Below, one piece after another: positions 53,981 through 61,765 of a stretch of 64,000 nt of DNA (its first letter is position 1; every line of letters begins with the position of its first letter). Below the pieces are notes generated by a model. The model ran no database searches and had not been told where the DNA came from. It was given only the letters and a program-made list of their open reading frames with translations. The stretch spans positions 65,716 to 129,715 of the forward strand of contig NZ_JAQQTE010000022.1 in assembly GCF_028561565.1 (NCBI RefSeq), given 5' to 3'. The position numbers were made by a program, and so were the translations under genes. The DNA comes from Gilvibacter sediminis (GTDB taxonomy: Bacteria; Bacteroidota; Bacteroidia; Flavobacteriales; Flavobacteriaceae).

Positions 53981-54011
53981 TTTGCTACTATTGGCGAATC
54001 GCGTATTTTTG
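53981..54011 (+). promoter_or_regulatory. ruvX promoter: TTTG-N19-TATTTTTG
   Basis: TTTG at 53981-53984, a 19-base spacer and TATTTTTG at 54004-54011: an ideal Bacteroidota promoter. It ends 8 bases before the ruvX ATG, so the leader is only about 5 bases. Confidence 0.72.
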
Positions 54012-54019
54012 CAGCGCAG

Positions 54020-54433
54020 ATGCCTAGAATTATAGCCATAGACTACGGAACCAAGCGAACGGGTTTGGCAGTGACTGATCCGCTCAGACTCATTGCTTCT
54101 GGATTGACCACGGTTTCAACATCGGAGTTAATGCCCTTTTTGAAGCAGTATTTCCAACAGGAGAGCGTTGATCTGTTGCTTTTGGGACAGCCTAAAAGAC
54201 ACGACGGTAGTTTTTCTGACGTAGAACAGGAGATAGCGGTATTTGCAGAAAAACTGGCTGAAGCCTTCCCAGATTTGGAAATCAAGCGCATGGACGAACG
54301 CTTTACCAGTAAAATGGCTTTTCAGGCAATGATCGATGGTGGCTTGTCTAAGAAACAAAGGCAAAACAAGTCCTTGATAGACCAAGTCAGTGCAACCATT
54401 ATTTTACAAGAATATTTAGAATATCACTTATGA
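54020..54433 (+). CDS. ruvX: Putative pre-16S rRNA nuclease / Holliday junction resolvase YqgF
   Basis: A 137-residue RNase H-fold nuclease of the YqgF/RuvX family. Motif RIIAIDYGTKRTGLAVTD near the start carries the first catalytic Asp, LLLGQPKRHDGSFSDVEQEI the second region, and RMDERFTSKMA and DQVSATIILQEYL the third and C-terminal parts. ATG 54020 gives the normal family length; a longer frame to 53921 would run through the promoter. Its last 4 bases overlap the def start (ATGA), so the two are coupled. Confidence 0.94.
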   Translation: MPRIIAIDYGTKRTGLAVTDPLRLIASGLTTVSTSELMPFLKQYFQQESVDLLLLGQPKRHDGSFSDVEQEIAVFAEKLAEAFPDLEIKRMDERFTSKMAFQAMIDGGLSKKQRQNKSLIDQVSATIILQEYLEYHL

Positions 54434-55020
54434 TTTTACCTATAGTGGCTTTTGGCGATCCCGTTTTACGCAAAAAAGCGGTAGACATTAAAGAAGATCA
54501 TCCAGATCTTGACGTACTGCTGGAGAATATGTTTGAAACTATGTATGGCGCGCACGGCATTGGCCTGGCTGCACCACAGGTGGGACGCTCCATTCGTTTA
54601 TTTTTGGTGGATGCTACTCCTTTTGAGGACGATGAGGATCTACCAGAAGAAGAGCGCAAAATGCTCAGCACCTTTAAAAAGGTCTTTATCAATGCTCAGA
54701 TCTTAAAAGAAGAAGGAGACGAGTGGGCCTTTAATGAAGGTTGTTTAAGTATTCCTGATATTCGAGAAGATGTGTTCCGTCAAGAAACCATTACCATCAA
54801 GTATTTGGATGAGAATTTCAAAGAACACACCGATACCTACAGCGGAATCGCCGCTCGGATCATTCAGCATGAGTACGATCACATTGAAGGGATCCTCTTT
54901 ACCGACAAACTTTCTCCGCTTAAAAAACGTCTAATCAAAGGAAAGCTTAACAATATAAGCAAGGGTAAGGTGAACATCGATTACAAGATGCGATTCCCCA
55001 ACCCTAAAAAGAAACGTTAA
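54430..55020 (+). CDS. def: Peptide deformylase
   Basis: A 196-residue peptide deformylase, which removes the formyl group from new protein N-termini. All three motifs are present: GIGLAAPQVG (about 43-52), EGCLSIPDI with the metal-binding Cys, and QHEYDHIEGILF with the HExxH-type His/Glu. A lysine-rich tail ends the protein. It overlaps ruvX by 4 bases and is followed 60 bases later by the DUF5606 gene. Confidence 0.97.
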   Translation: MILPIVAFGDPVLRKKAVDIKEDHPDLDVLLENMFETMYGAHGIGLAAPQVGRSIRLFLVDATPFEDDEDLPEEERKMLSTFKKVFINAQILKEEGDEWAFNEGCLSIPDIREDVFRQETITIKYLDENFKEHTDTYSGIAARIIQHEYDHIEGILFTDKLSPLKKRLIKGKLNNISKGKVNIDYKMRFPNPKKKR

Positions 55021-55080
55021 GTAACTTGACATTTCCAATCAAAGAGCTTTAATTTGCAGCCAAAAATTAGCTGATTCAGT

Positions 55081-55482
55081 ATGAGTTTAGAAAAAATCAT
55101 GGCCATTTCTGGCAAGCCAGGTCTTTATGAATTAAAGACGCAGACCCGCACCGGGTTTTTGGCACAATCTCTTGTAGACGGAAAGACCCTAAGTGTTAGC
55201 GGACGCCATAATGTGAGTCTGTTGTCTGAGATCGCGATCTATACCTTGAGCGAAGAAGTGCCGCTTGCAGAGGTCTTTGATAAGATCAGCACTAAGGAAA
55301 ATGGCGGGCAGGCCATTAATCACAAGAGTTCTAAAGATGAATTAGAAGCCTACTTCTTTGAGGTGTTGCCAGACTATGATGAAGATCGTGTCTATCCAAG
55401 TGACATTAAAAAAGTAGTACAGTGGTACAATCTTTTACAAAAGAATGGGCACACTTCTTTCGCTGCAGAGGAGGAAGAATAG
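55081..55482 (+). CDS. DUF5606 domain-containing protein
   Basis: A 133-residue soluble protein. The start SLEKIMAISGKPGLYELKTQTRTGFLAQSL and the pattern EVPLAEVFDKI, DELEAYFFEVLPDYDEDRVYPSDIKKVVQWYNLL fit the Bacteroidota DUF5606 family, whose N-terminal half resembles a small SH3-like barrel. No known function. It follows def by 60 bases, in an order (ruvX-def-DUF5606) I associate with flavobacteria. TTAATTTG at 55049-55056 could be a separate weak promoter. A terminator follows 27 bases after the stop. Confidence 0.8.
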   Translation: MSLEKIMAISGKPGLYELKTQTRTGFLAQSLVDGKTLSVSGRHNVSLLSEIAIYTLSEEVPLAEVFDKISTKENGGQAINHKSSKDELEAYFFEVLPDYDEDRVYPSDIKKVVQWYNLLQKNGHTSFAAEEEE

Positions 55483-55509
55483 GTCAAATACTTTTTATAC
55501 AATCTTACC

Positions 55510-55535
55510 ATAGCCATCAATTTGATGGCTATTTT
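55510..55535 (+). terminator. Intrinsic terminator of the ruvX-def-DUF5606 unit
   Basis: ATAGCCATC (55510-55518) pairs with GATGGCTAT (55524-55532), 5-base loop, followed by TTTT at 55532-55535. Its loop contains the TTTG that serves as the -33 element of the mazG promoter. Confidence 0.68.
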
Positions 55536-55551
55536 CATTTAATTAAATTTG
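55521..55551 (+). promoter_or_regulatory. mazG promoter: TTTG-N19-TAAATTTG
   Basis: TTTG at 55521-55524, a 19-base spacer and TAAATTTG at 55544-55551: both elements at ideal spacing. The -33 element lies in the loop and right arm of the preceding terminator. The ATG is 19 bases after the box. Confidence 0.68.
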
Positions 55552-55570
55552 TTTCTTCTCAACCAGAATT

Positions 55571-56347
55571 ATGAACTCACGCCAAGATCAACTCCAAGCC
55601 TTAGACCGATTGTTAACCATTATGGATGAGCTGCGCGAGCAGTGTCCGTGGGATCGTAAGCAAACCTTAGAATCGCTGAGACATTTGACCATTGAAGAGA
55701 CTTATGAGTTGGGCGATGCGATCTTGGATAATGATCTGGAGGGTATTCGCGGCGAGTTGGGAGATCTTTTACTCCATATCTTTTTCTATTCTAAGATCGG
55801 CAGTGAAAAAAAGGCCTTTGATATAGCAGATGTTGCTCACGGAATCTCAGAAAAACTTATTTCTCGACATCCGCATATTTACGGTGATGTCACCGTTGCA
55901 GATGAAGAAGAGGTGAAGCAAAACTGGGAGAAACTCAAACTTAAAGAAGGTAAGAAAAGCGTTTTAGAAGGCGTGCCCAAATCTTTGCCTGCCATGGTGA
56001 AGGCCAATCGAATTCAAGATAAGGTAGCTGGAGTGGGATTTGATTGGGAGGAACCTCATCAGGTTTTTGAAAAACTGCAAGAAGAATTGGCTGAGTTCCA
56101 GCATGAGGTTGACAAAGGTGATAAAGCCGCTATGGAGGCCGAATTTGGTGACGTACTCTTCTCCATGATCAACTATGCTCGTTTTTTAAAGATTGACCCA
56201 GAAAGCGCCTTGGAGCGCACCAATAAAAAGTTCAGTAAGCGTTTTCAGTTCTTAGAAAAAGCGGCTGCCGCTCAAAAACGCAGCCTGTCTGAAATGTCGC
56301 TGCAGGAAATGGATCAGATCTGGGAACAAGCTAAGAAAGACGCGTAA
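55571..56347 (+). CDS. mazG: Nucleoside triphosphate pyrophosphohydrolase MazG
   Basis: A 258-residue house-cleaning enzyme that hydrolyses non-canonical NTPs to NMP and pyrophosphate. It has two MazG domains: the first with ECPWDRKQTLESLRHLTIEETYELGDAI-type sequence (about 16-45; shown here in part as CPWDRKQTLESL and IEETYELGDAI), the second with EELAEFQHEV and EAEFGDVLFSMINYAR (about 173-212). Metal-binding E-E-x-x-E/D motifs are intact. Length matches E. coli MazG. Its 3' end overlaps the convergent methyltransferase gene by 17 bases. Confidence 0.95.
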   Translation: MNSRQDQLQALDRLLTIMDELREQCPWDRKQTLESLRHLTIEETYELGDAILDNDLEGIRGELGDLLLHIFFYSKIGSEKKAFDIADVAHGISEKLISRHPHIYGDVTVADEEEVKQNWEKLKLKEGKKSVLEGVPKSLPAMVKANRIQDKVAGVGFDWEEPHQVFEKLQEELAEFQHEVDKGDKAAMEAEFGDVLFSMINYARFLKIDPESALERTNKKFSKRFQFLEKAAAAQKRSLSEMSLQEMDQIWEQAKKDA

Positions 56348-56966
56348 ATACTGGCGTGCGATGATCTATAAAGCTAAGATCCAGGTCTAATTGCACTGCC
56401 AAGAATTCCAAACTCTTTGGGTGGTAGATAAAGACATGAGTCGGATCGTTCTTGTAATACCACTTTTCAAAATTCAGTTTTCCATCGTAGAGATCTGTTT
56501 TGCAGATCAATTGCCCCTTCGGTTTTAAAAGCGACTTAAGCTTTGCAAATTCCAAGTCAGGCTGATGGAAGTGTTCCATAACTTCACAACAAATGATGAA
56601 ATCATAAGGTTTTTTAAGCGGTGAAGGATCTGGATGAAAGAATGGGTCGTAAAGTTTGACCGCGTAGCCTTGTTCTTCAAGCATGACCGCTGCGACCGGA
56701 CCGGTTCCTGCACCATAATCCAAACCCGTCTGCTCCGTGGTGAAATTTTGTGTGATATGATTGACAAAGGGCGCTACAAAATTGCGGTAGCCTTTGTCAT
56801 TGACATCGTTGTTGTGGGTAAGATAGCGCTCTTTTTCTTCTTGGGCCGATAGTATATTGGTTGCAGCTCTATAAAGGCCAAAGCATTGGTCACACTGCCA
56901 AAACTCATGCAGTCTGTCTTGATAGAAAAGTTGTTTGTCAGTGCTATGGCATAGCGGGCAGCTCAA
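56331..56966 (-). CDS. Class I SAM-dependent methyltransferase with N-terminal zinc ribbon
   Basis: A 211-residue methyltransferase. An N-terminal zinc-ribbon (Cys3/Cys6 in SCPLC and a second C-x-x-C pair in QCDQC, about 27-31) is followed by the SAM-binding motif LDYGAGTGPVAAVM and the FIICCEVMEHFHQPDLEF motif typical of Methyltransf_23-like enzymes. The substrate is unknown; some such enzymes modify quinones, sugars or tRNA. Its gene follows the DUF349 gene by 2 bases, so they are co-transcribed, and its 3' end overlaps mazG on the other strand. Confidence 0.88.
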   Translation of the reverse strand: MSCPLCHSTDKQLFYQDRLHEFWQCDQCFGLYRAATNILSAQEEKERYLTHNNDVNDKGYRNFVAPFVNHITQNFTTEQTGLDYGAGTGPVAAVMLEEQGYAVKLYDPFFHPDPSPLKKPYDFIICCEVMEHFHQPDLEFAKLKSLLKPKGQLICKTDLYDGKLNFEKWYYKNDPTHVFIYHPKSLEFLAVQLDLDLSFIDHRTPVFTRLS

Positions 56967-56968
56967 TA

Positions 56969-58915
56969 CTAATTGAGGGCTTTAAGTTTGCTCAACTTAG
57001 CACGCCAGACCTCTAAGGTTTCTTTGTGACGTTCAATATTGTCTTGTACCTCTTTAAATAGCGGATTCGAAGCATCGCTATTTTGGAAAAAGCCCAGATT
57101 GTTCTCCAATTGGTTGATTTCCTGGACGACCTCGTCAATTTTCTTGCTCACGTAAATCCGCTCATTGGTGAGTTTACGCGGGTCGTTATTTGCTTTGAGC
57201 GATTCCAGTTTAGCCTCGTATTTGATCATCTCTGCCTCAACCTTATCCATATTTAGACTGCCAAAAGCTTGATCCAAAGCCTTCTGGAATTTCGATTCAA
57301 TGTTCTTCTTGTTAAAGGGAACACGTCCAGCGCTCTTCCAGCTTTCGAGCAGTGACTTTAAGTTGTCTACATCAGCAGCGGCATCTTTTGAAGCTTTAAA
57401 TCCTGTCAAGGTATCCAGCAAAGCCTTTTTCTTCTCAAAGGCTTCAACCTCTTCTTTGTTTGCAGCATTGCGTTGTGCATGTAGCCGATCGAAGTAATGA
57501 TTACAAGCGGCCTTAAATTCACTCCAAATACGATCACTGTCCTTTCTGGGGACATGCCCAATTTGTTTCCATTCGGTCTGAATGCGCTTCATGATGGGCG
57601 TAGCCTCTTCAAAATCTTCCGCGTCTTTGTATTTTTCAGCGGTTGCAATCAGCTCCATTTTCTTTTCCAGGTTAGTATACTGCTGTTTCTTTTGATTCTT
57701 GTAAAAGTCGTTTTTACTTTTGTTGAAGTCCCGAGTACTCGCCTTAAATGCATCCCAGATCTCTTGGTTTTTAGAGCGGGGCACTTTTCCGATCTCAAAA
57801 AATAGATTGCGCAGATCTTGTACTTTTTTGATGGCCTGTTGCCAACCCTGATGCGTAGGTTTTACTTGGCTTGTGGTCTCTTTTATGCTGTTGATCACTT
57901 CTTGCTTTTGCAGGTAATTCGTCTCATAAGACTTCTCCATTTCCTGCTGAGCGTTCATGCGCTTGTCATGAATGACCTTGGTGGCAGCGCTGAATTTTTC
58001 CCAAACTTCGTCTCGATACTGCTTGGCTACAGGGCCCAGTTCTTCCTTCCAAACTTTATGCAACATTTGCAGTTCGCGGAAGGCTTTGGAAACGTCGACT
58101 TCTTGAGCCAATTCTTCGGCGCGGGTAATGATCTTTAATTTCTGATCTAAATTGTGTTTGAAATCCATATCGCGGAACTCGCGATTCAAATGCAGAAAAT
58201 CATAGAAGTTCTCTACGTGGTGGTGGTAGGTATTCCAAACGGTATTGTATTTATCTCTTTGGATGGGACCGGCTTCACGCCAGCGCTCCTGAATGTCTTT
58301 AAAGTGCTTATAGGTAGAGTTGATGTTCTCATCTACGGCAAGTAAGCCTTTAAGTTCTTCAATGAGCTCTAATCTTTTGTCTAGATTGGCTTGAAGGTCT
58401 TTCTTAAGGTTCTTGTAGTGATTGTTGAGCTTTTCCTTATAATTGAACAGCAGGGTGCTGAAGGCCTTTTTTTCCGGAGTCGAATAATGAAAATCAACGA
58501 TGTTTCCACCTTCTGCAACAAAGGCTTCCTTCTGTTTTTCAAAGGCTTCTTGAAACTGTGCATTGAAAGCCTGTTTCAAGGCATCTACCTTGGCTTTGAT
58601 GTTAGAGACCTTCCCACTTTTTAGGAGTTCTTCAAAGGTGCTGACCATTTCTGAAGCGCTCAGATCGCTGTAATCAACCAAGTCTTCCTCAGCCGCATCA
58701 TCTTCAGTTGCTTCTGATTCATCAGCGACTTGTTCTGAAGCTTCCGCTGCGAGATCTGAAGCTGTTTCTTCTGCGCTTGCAGGCGCCTTAGGTGCATTAA
58801 CGGAATCTTCTTGACCAGGAGTCTCTGTGGGCTCATTGGCTGTCGATTCAGCTGCTGCTTTGGTTTCTTCTGCGGAATTTTCCGGCTGCTCTTTAGGGTC
58901 AGACATGTCTTTCAA
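56969..58915 (-). CDS. DUF349 domain-containing coiled-coil protein
   Basis: A 648-residue protein. The first 80 residues are acidic, Ala/Glu/Ser-rich and probably disordered. Then come about five or six DUF349 repeats, each with the W-K-x-x-G-x-V/P-R...iW..F pattern (for example RWREAGPIQRDKYNTVW, VWKEELGPVAKQYRDEVWEKF, WKQIGHVPRKDSDRIWSEF, SWKSAGRVPFNKKN). The repeats are largely helical and charged. The family is common in Bacteroidota, and no biochemical function is established to my knowledge. A TATCTTAA box with TTGC 19-20 bases upstream precedes the gene. The methyltransferase gene follows. Confidence 0.88.
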   Translation of the reverse strand: MKDMSDPKEQPENSAEETKAAAESTANEPTETPGQEDSVNAPKAPASAEETASDLAAEASEQVADESEATEDDAAEEDLVDYSDLSASEMVSTFEELLKSGKVSNIKAKVDALKQAFNAQFQEAFEKQKEAFVAEGGNIVDFHYSTPEKKAFSTLLFNYKEKLNNHYKNLKKDLQANLDKRLELIEELKGLLAVDENINSTYKHFKDIQERWREAGPIQRDKYNTVWNTYHHHVENFYDFLHLNREFRDMDFKHNLDQKLKIITRAEELAQEVDVSKAFRELQMLHKVWKEELGPVAKQYRDEVWEKFSAATKVIHDKRMNAQQEMEKSYETNYLQKQEVINSIKETTSQVKPTHQGWQQAIKKVQDLRNLFFEIGKVPRSKNQEIWDAFKASTRDFNKSKNDFYKNQKKQQYTNLEKKMELIATAEKYKDAEDFEEATPIMKRIQTEWKQIGHVPRKDSDRIWSEFKAACNHYFDRLHAQRNAANKEEVEAFEKKKALLDTLTGFKASKDAAADVDNLKSLLESWKSAGRVPFNKKNIESKFQKALDQAFGSLNMDKVEAEMIKYEAKLESLKANNDPRKLTNERIYVSKKIDEVVQEINQLENNLGFFQNSDASNPLFKEVQDNIERHKETLEVWRAKLSKLKALN

Positions 58916-59014
58916 TGTTTGGGTTCGTAGAAAAATATACCGTTAAGATACTATTTACCCCCTGATTTTGCAAGGCATTTTTTTGGATTCAAAATGGGTC
59001 TATCGGCTTGATTT

Positions 59015-59746
59015 TTAGGAATTCCAGATTTCCCAAGCTTTTTCTGCTTGCCCGACGAGCATTTGATATCCATTGGTAGTTGTCGCTCCGAGTCGGGCTC
59101 CTTTTTTCATAAATGTGGTTACCTCAGGATTGTAAACCAGATCAAAAAGCAAGTGATTTTCAGTAATAAATTCATAAGGAATCTCTGGGCTGCGGTCTGT
59201 ATTGGGATGTGTTCCCAATGGAGTGCAATTCACAATAAGCAAATGGTCTAAGATCACGTATCGGCTAACCTGCTCGTAGCTCAGCGCTGCATCTGAGGCT
59301 TCTCGTGAAACGAATTGAATTCTAAAGTCGAGATTGGCTAATGTATGCACGATTGCTGCTGCCGCACCTCCTGTACCTAGAATCAAGGCCGATCTGTCTT
59401 TCAGTGGCAAGAAGGGCTCTAAGGCCTTTTGAAACCCAAAATGATCAGTATTATAACCAATTTTGCGTCCGCTTTCGGTGATCTTTATGGTGTTTACTGC
59501 ACCAATCGCTTCTGCAACAGGGTCTAATTCATCCAAATAGGGAATCACAGCCGTTTTAAAAGGGATGGTGACATTGAGGCCTTTAAAAGGCACGGGCTGT
59601 TTAATGAATTGCGCTAACTCCTCAGCAGATTGCAGATCCACGTTCTCATAGGTGTGATCGAGACCAAGGGCTTTGAATTTTTCTCCAAAGTGTGCGCGAC
59701 TGAACGAATAGTCAATGTTCTTTCCTATTAAACCGAATTGAGCCAT
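59015..59746 (-). CDS. aroE: Shikimate dehydrogenase
   Basis: A 243-residue NADP-dependent enzyme that reduces 3-dehydroshikimate to shikimate. N-terminal shikimate-binding features: NIDYSFSRAHFGEKF (the S-x-S motif), GLNVTIPFKTAVIPYLD with the catalytic Lys, then AIGAVNTIK and IGYNTDHFGF with the catalytic Asp. The NADP-binding loop ALILGTGGAAAAIVHTL follows. It is somewhat shorter than the E. coli enzyme (about 270 residues), but no motif is missing. Its start overlaps the stop of the DUF368 gene by one base, making it the last gene of the TPR-DUF368-DUF368-aroE operon. Confidence 0.95.
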   Translation of the reverse strand: MAQFGLIGKNIDYSFSRAHFGEKFKALGLDHTYENVDLQSAEELAQFIKQPVPFKGLNVTIPFKTAVIPYLDELDPVAEAIGAVNTIKITESGRKIGYNTDHFGFQKALEPFLPLKDRSALILGTGGAAAAIVHTLANLDFRIQFVSREASDAALSYEQVSRYVILDHLLIVNCTPLGTHPNTDRSPEIPYEFITENHLLFDLVYNPEVTTFMKKGARLGATTTNGYQMLVGQAEKAWEIWNS

Positions 59747-60759
59747 TAGCGCCTTTTGTAAGTGTCATACCATCCCAGAGAGAGAATCAGCAGTACACCC
59801 AAGGCAATGAAAACTGCGGCCCAAAGTGTTTCTGAACTCATCAATTCCGGAAAAAATCGTTCGTAGTTACTGATAATGGGGTCTCCGTTGGCATCCATGG
59901 CGATAGCGCCAGAGGCGTCGTATTCATAGATCTTGTGTTTCCAAGGCCACACCACGCCGAGAGAACCGGTAATAAAGCCAATAATCGCCGCATAGGTCGC
60001 GCCTCGAAATCTTTTGAGTACATAACCCAAAGCGTGAGAAAGGGTAACCAGTCCCGTAAGTGATCCTAGTGCAAATACCGTAAGCACTAGCAGAAGTCGA
60101 AGCCGTTTTGGGTCGTCTGTAAAGGAAAAATCCCAACTGATGATATTCGCAACCGTATCGTAGAGCGCATTGACCGCATCCACCAAAAGCAAAACATAAT
60201 TCCCGAATAGAATCAGAATAAATGAACCGGAAAGCCCGGGCAGGGTCATGCCAGAAACACCCACAATTCCGCAGAAAAACACAAAGATCAAATTGTCATT
60301 TTCCTTGGCGGGCTCTAAAAAACTAATGCTAATCCCCAGCATTGCACCTACAATAAGCAGGCTTATGGTTTGCTTGTTCCACTTTTTGAAATCGCGACCA
60401 ATGTAGTAGATGGATCCAATGATCATCCCAAAGAATCCGCTCCACACATAGAGTTCGTAATGCTGTAGCCAATAATCCAGTATTTTGGAAACGCTGAAAT
60501 AACTGATCAACATACCCAAGATGAGCAGCCCTAAAAATTGTCCATTGATGTATTCGTAAAAACTGCGGAATCTGCCGTTGAACAGTAGGGCAAAGGCTTT
60601 ACTGTTAATTTTCTGAAGCGAATAAATGAACTCTTCGTAAAAGCCAGCTACAAAGGCAACAACACCTCCCGATACTCCGGGAACTTTATTGGCCGCACCC
60701 ATAGCCAGACCTTTGAGGACCAGCCAGAAGCCGTCTACAAAACTACGCCCCGTTGCCAT
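59746..60759 (-). CDS. DUF368 membrane protein, candidate polyprenyl-phosphate transporter (PopT family), copy 2
   Basis: A 337-residue integral membrane protein with about eight or nine hydrophobic segments. The conserved start LKGLAMGAANKVPGVSGGVVAFVAGFYEE and the middle motif GIVGVSGMTLPGLSGSFILILFGNY are the paired re-entrant-loop signatures of DUF368. DUF368 proteins (PopT) have been reported to return undecaprenyl phosphate across the inner membrane for reuse in cell-wall and O-antigen synthesis; I assign this by family. The gene overlaps the preceding paralogue by 17 bases and the aroE start by one. Its first motif reads AANKVPGVSGG, with Asn-Lys in place of the Asp-Val of the other copy. 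Confidence 0.9.
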   Translation of the reverse strand: MATGRSFVDGFWLVLKGLAMGAANKVPGVSGGVVAFVAGFYEEFIYSLQKINSKAFALLFNGRFRSFYEYINGQFLGLLILGMLISYFSVSKILDYWLQHYELYVWSGFFGMIIGSIYYIGRDFKKWNKQTISLLIVGAMLGISISFLEPAKENDNLIFVFFCGIVGVSGMTLPGLSGSFILILFGNYVLLLVDAVNALYDTVANIISWDFSFTDDPKRLRLLLVLTVFALGSLTGLVTLSHALGYVLKRFRGATYAAIIGFITGSLGVVWPWKHKIYEYDASGAIAMDANGDPIISNYERFFPELMSSETLWAAVFIALGVLLILSLGWYDTYKRR

Positions 60760-61729
60760 CTGCTTTCGCGGATTTGCGTTTCGCTAACCATTCAAAGCCA
60801 AGGATAAGTGCACAACCAGCTACTGCAGCAATAATGGCTCCTGCCACCTGTGGATCTCCCGAGAAGTTACTTGGCGAAATGCTGTTCTCTAACAAAGGAA
60901 CCTCAAGACCTTCACTGTTGATTCGTGTGGTCAAGATCTCCTTCCAAGGCCAAACTTTATTCAGAGCTCCCAGCATAAATCCGGTTAAGACCGCTAGGGT
61001 TATGGCCTTGTAATTGTTGAACATCCAATTCAAGATGCCTGAGAATGCTTTGAGTCCTGCTACTGCGCCAATGGCGAAGATGGTCAGTTTTAAAAAGGAA
61101 TCCCACATGAGATCTGCTTCGCCTGTGAGTCCGTCGATAACTCCAGAGATCGCCCCAATAACAGGTTCATAAGCTCCAAGGAGTAATAAAATAAAGGCGC
61201 CGGAAAGGCCAGGTAAGATCATGGCTATGATCGCAATAAAACCAGCCAAGGCCATAAACCAAAGGCTGTCTTGAGCAGCAATGGGTTCTGCAATGGTGAT
61301 GAAGTAGGAGATCACTGCTCCCGCAATTAAAGCAACGATCACCGGAAGTCTCCAAGTGTCAATTTGTTTACCCACATAGATGATGCTGGCCACGATCAAT
61401 CCAAAAAAGAAAGACCAAACCAGTACGGGGTGCGTTTCTAAAAGATGGGTAATTATCTTGGCCAAGGAGAATATACTGGTCGCGATCCCTAAAAAGAGTA
61501 CAGCTAGAAATCCTAAGTTGTAATGCGACCACATGGCTTTAAAGCCGTGATTTTTCCAATGTTTGAACAGTCCCAGATCCAACTTGTGTATGGTGCCGAT
61601 CAAGGTCTCGTAAATGCCTGTTATGAAAGCAATGGTACCGCCGGAAACACCAGGTACTACATCAGCAGCGCCCATGGCGATGCCTTTCAAATAAGTCGAT
61701 AAGTGGGAAATAAGCGCGTTAGAAGCCAT
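60743..61729 (-). CDS. DUF368 membrane protein, candidate polyprenyl-phosphate transporter (PopT family), copy 1
   Basis: A 328-residue paralogue of the downstream gene with the same topology: LKGIAMGAADVVPGVSGGTIAFITGIYETL at the start and AIIAMILPGLSGAFILLLLGAY in the second half, the inverted-repeat signature of the family. Its first motif contains the canonical AADVVPGVSGG. It probably exchanges undecaprenyl phosphate for recycling, as for the neighbour. Tandem duplicates with a 17-base overlap suggest fixed co-expression, possibly as a heterodimer or with divided roles. The TPR protein gene lies 36 bases upstream. Confidence 0.9.
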   Translation of the reverse strand: MASNALISHLSTYLKGIAMGAADVVPGVSGGTIAFITGIYETLIGTIHKLDLGLFKHWKNHGFKAMWSHYNLGFLAVLFLGIATSIFSLAKIITHLLETHPVLVWSFFFGLIVASIIYVGKQIDTWRLPVIVALIAGAVISYFITIAEPIAAQDSLWFMALAGFIAIIAMILPGLSGAFILLLLGAYEPVIGAISGVIDGLTGEADLMWDSFLKLTIFAIGAVAGLKAFSGILNWMFNNYKAITLAVLTGFMLGALNKVWPWKEILTTRINSEGLEVPLLENSISPSNFSGDPQVAGAIIAAVAGCALILGFEWLAKRKSAKADGNGA

Positions 61730-61765
61730 AGACCCTTAGTGGAATTCTCCCAAAAATAACGATTC

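Noticed and set aside
55571-56347. MazG as part of the MazEF toxin-antitoxin system
   Set aside because: No mazE or mazF gene is adjacent; it is the free-standing NTP pyrophosphohydrolase of normal length.
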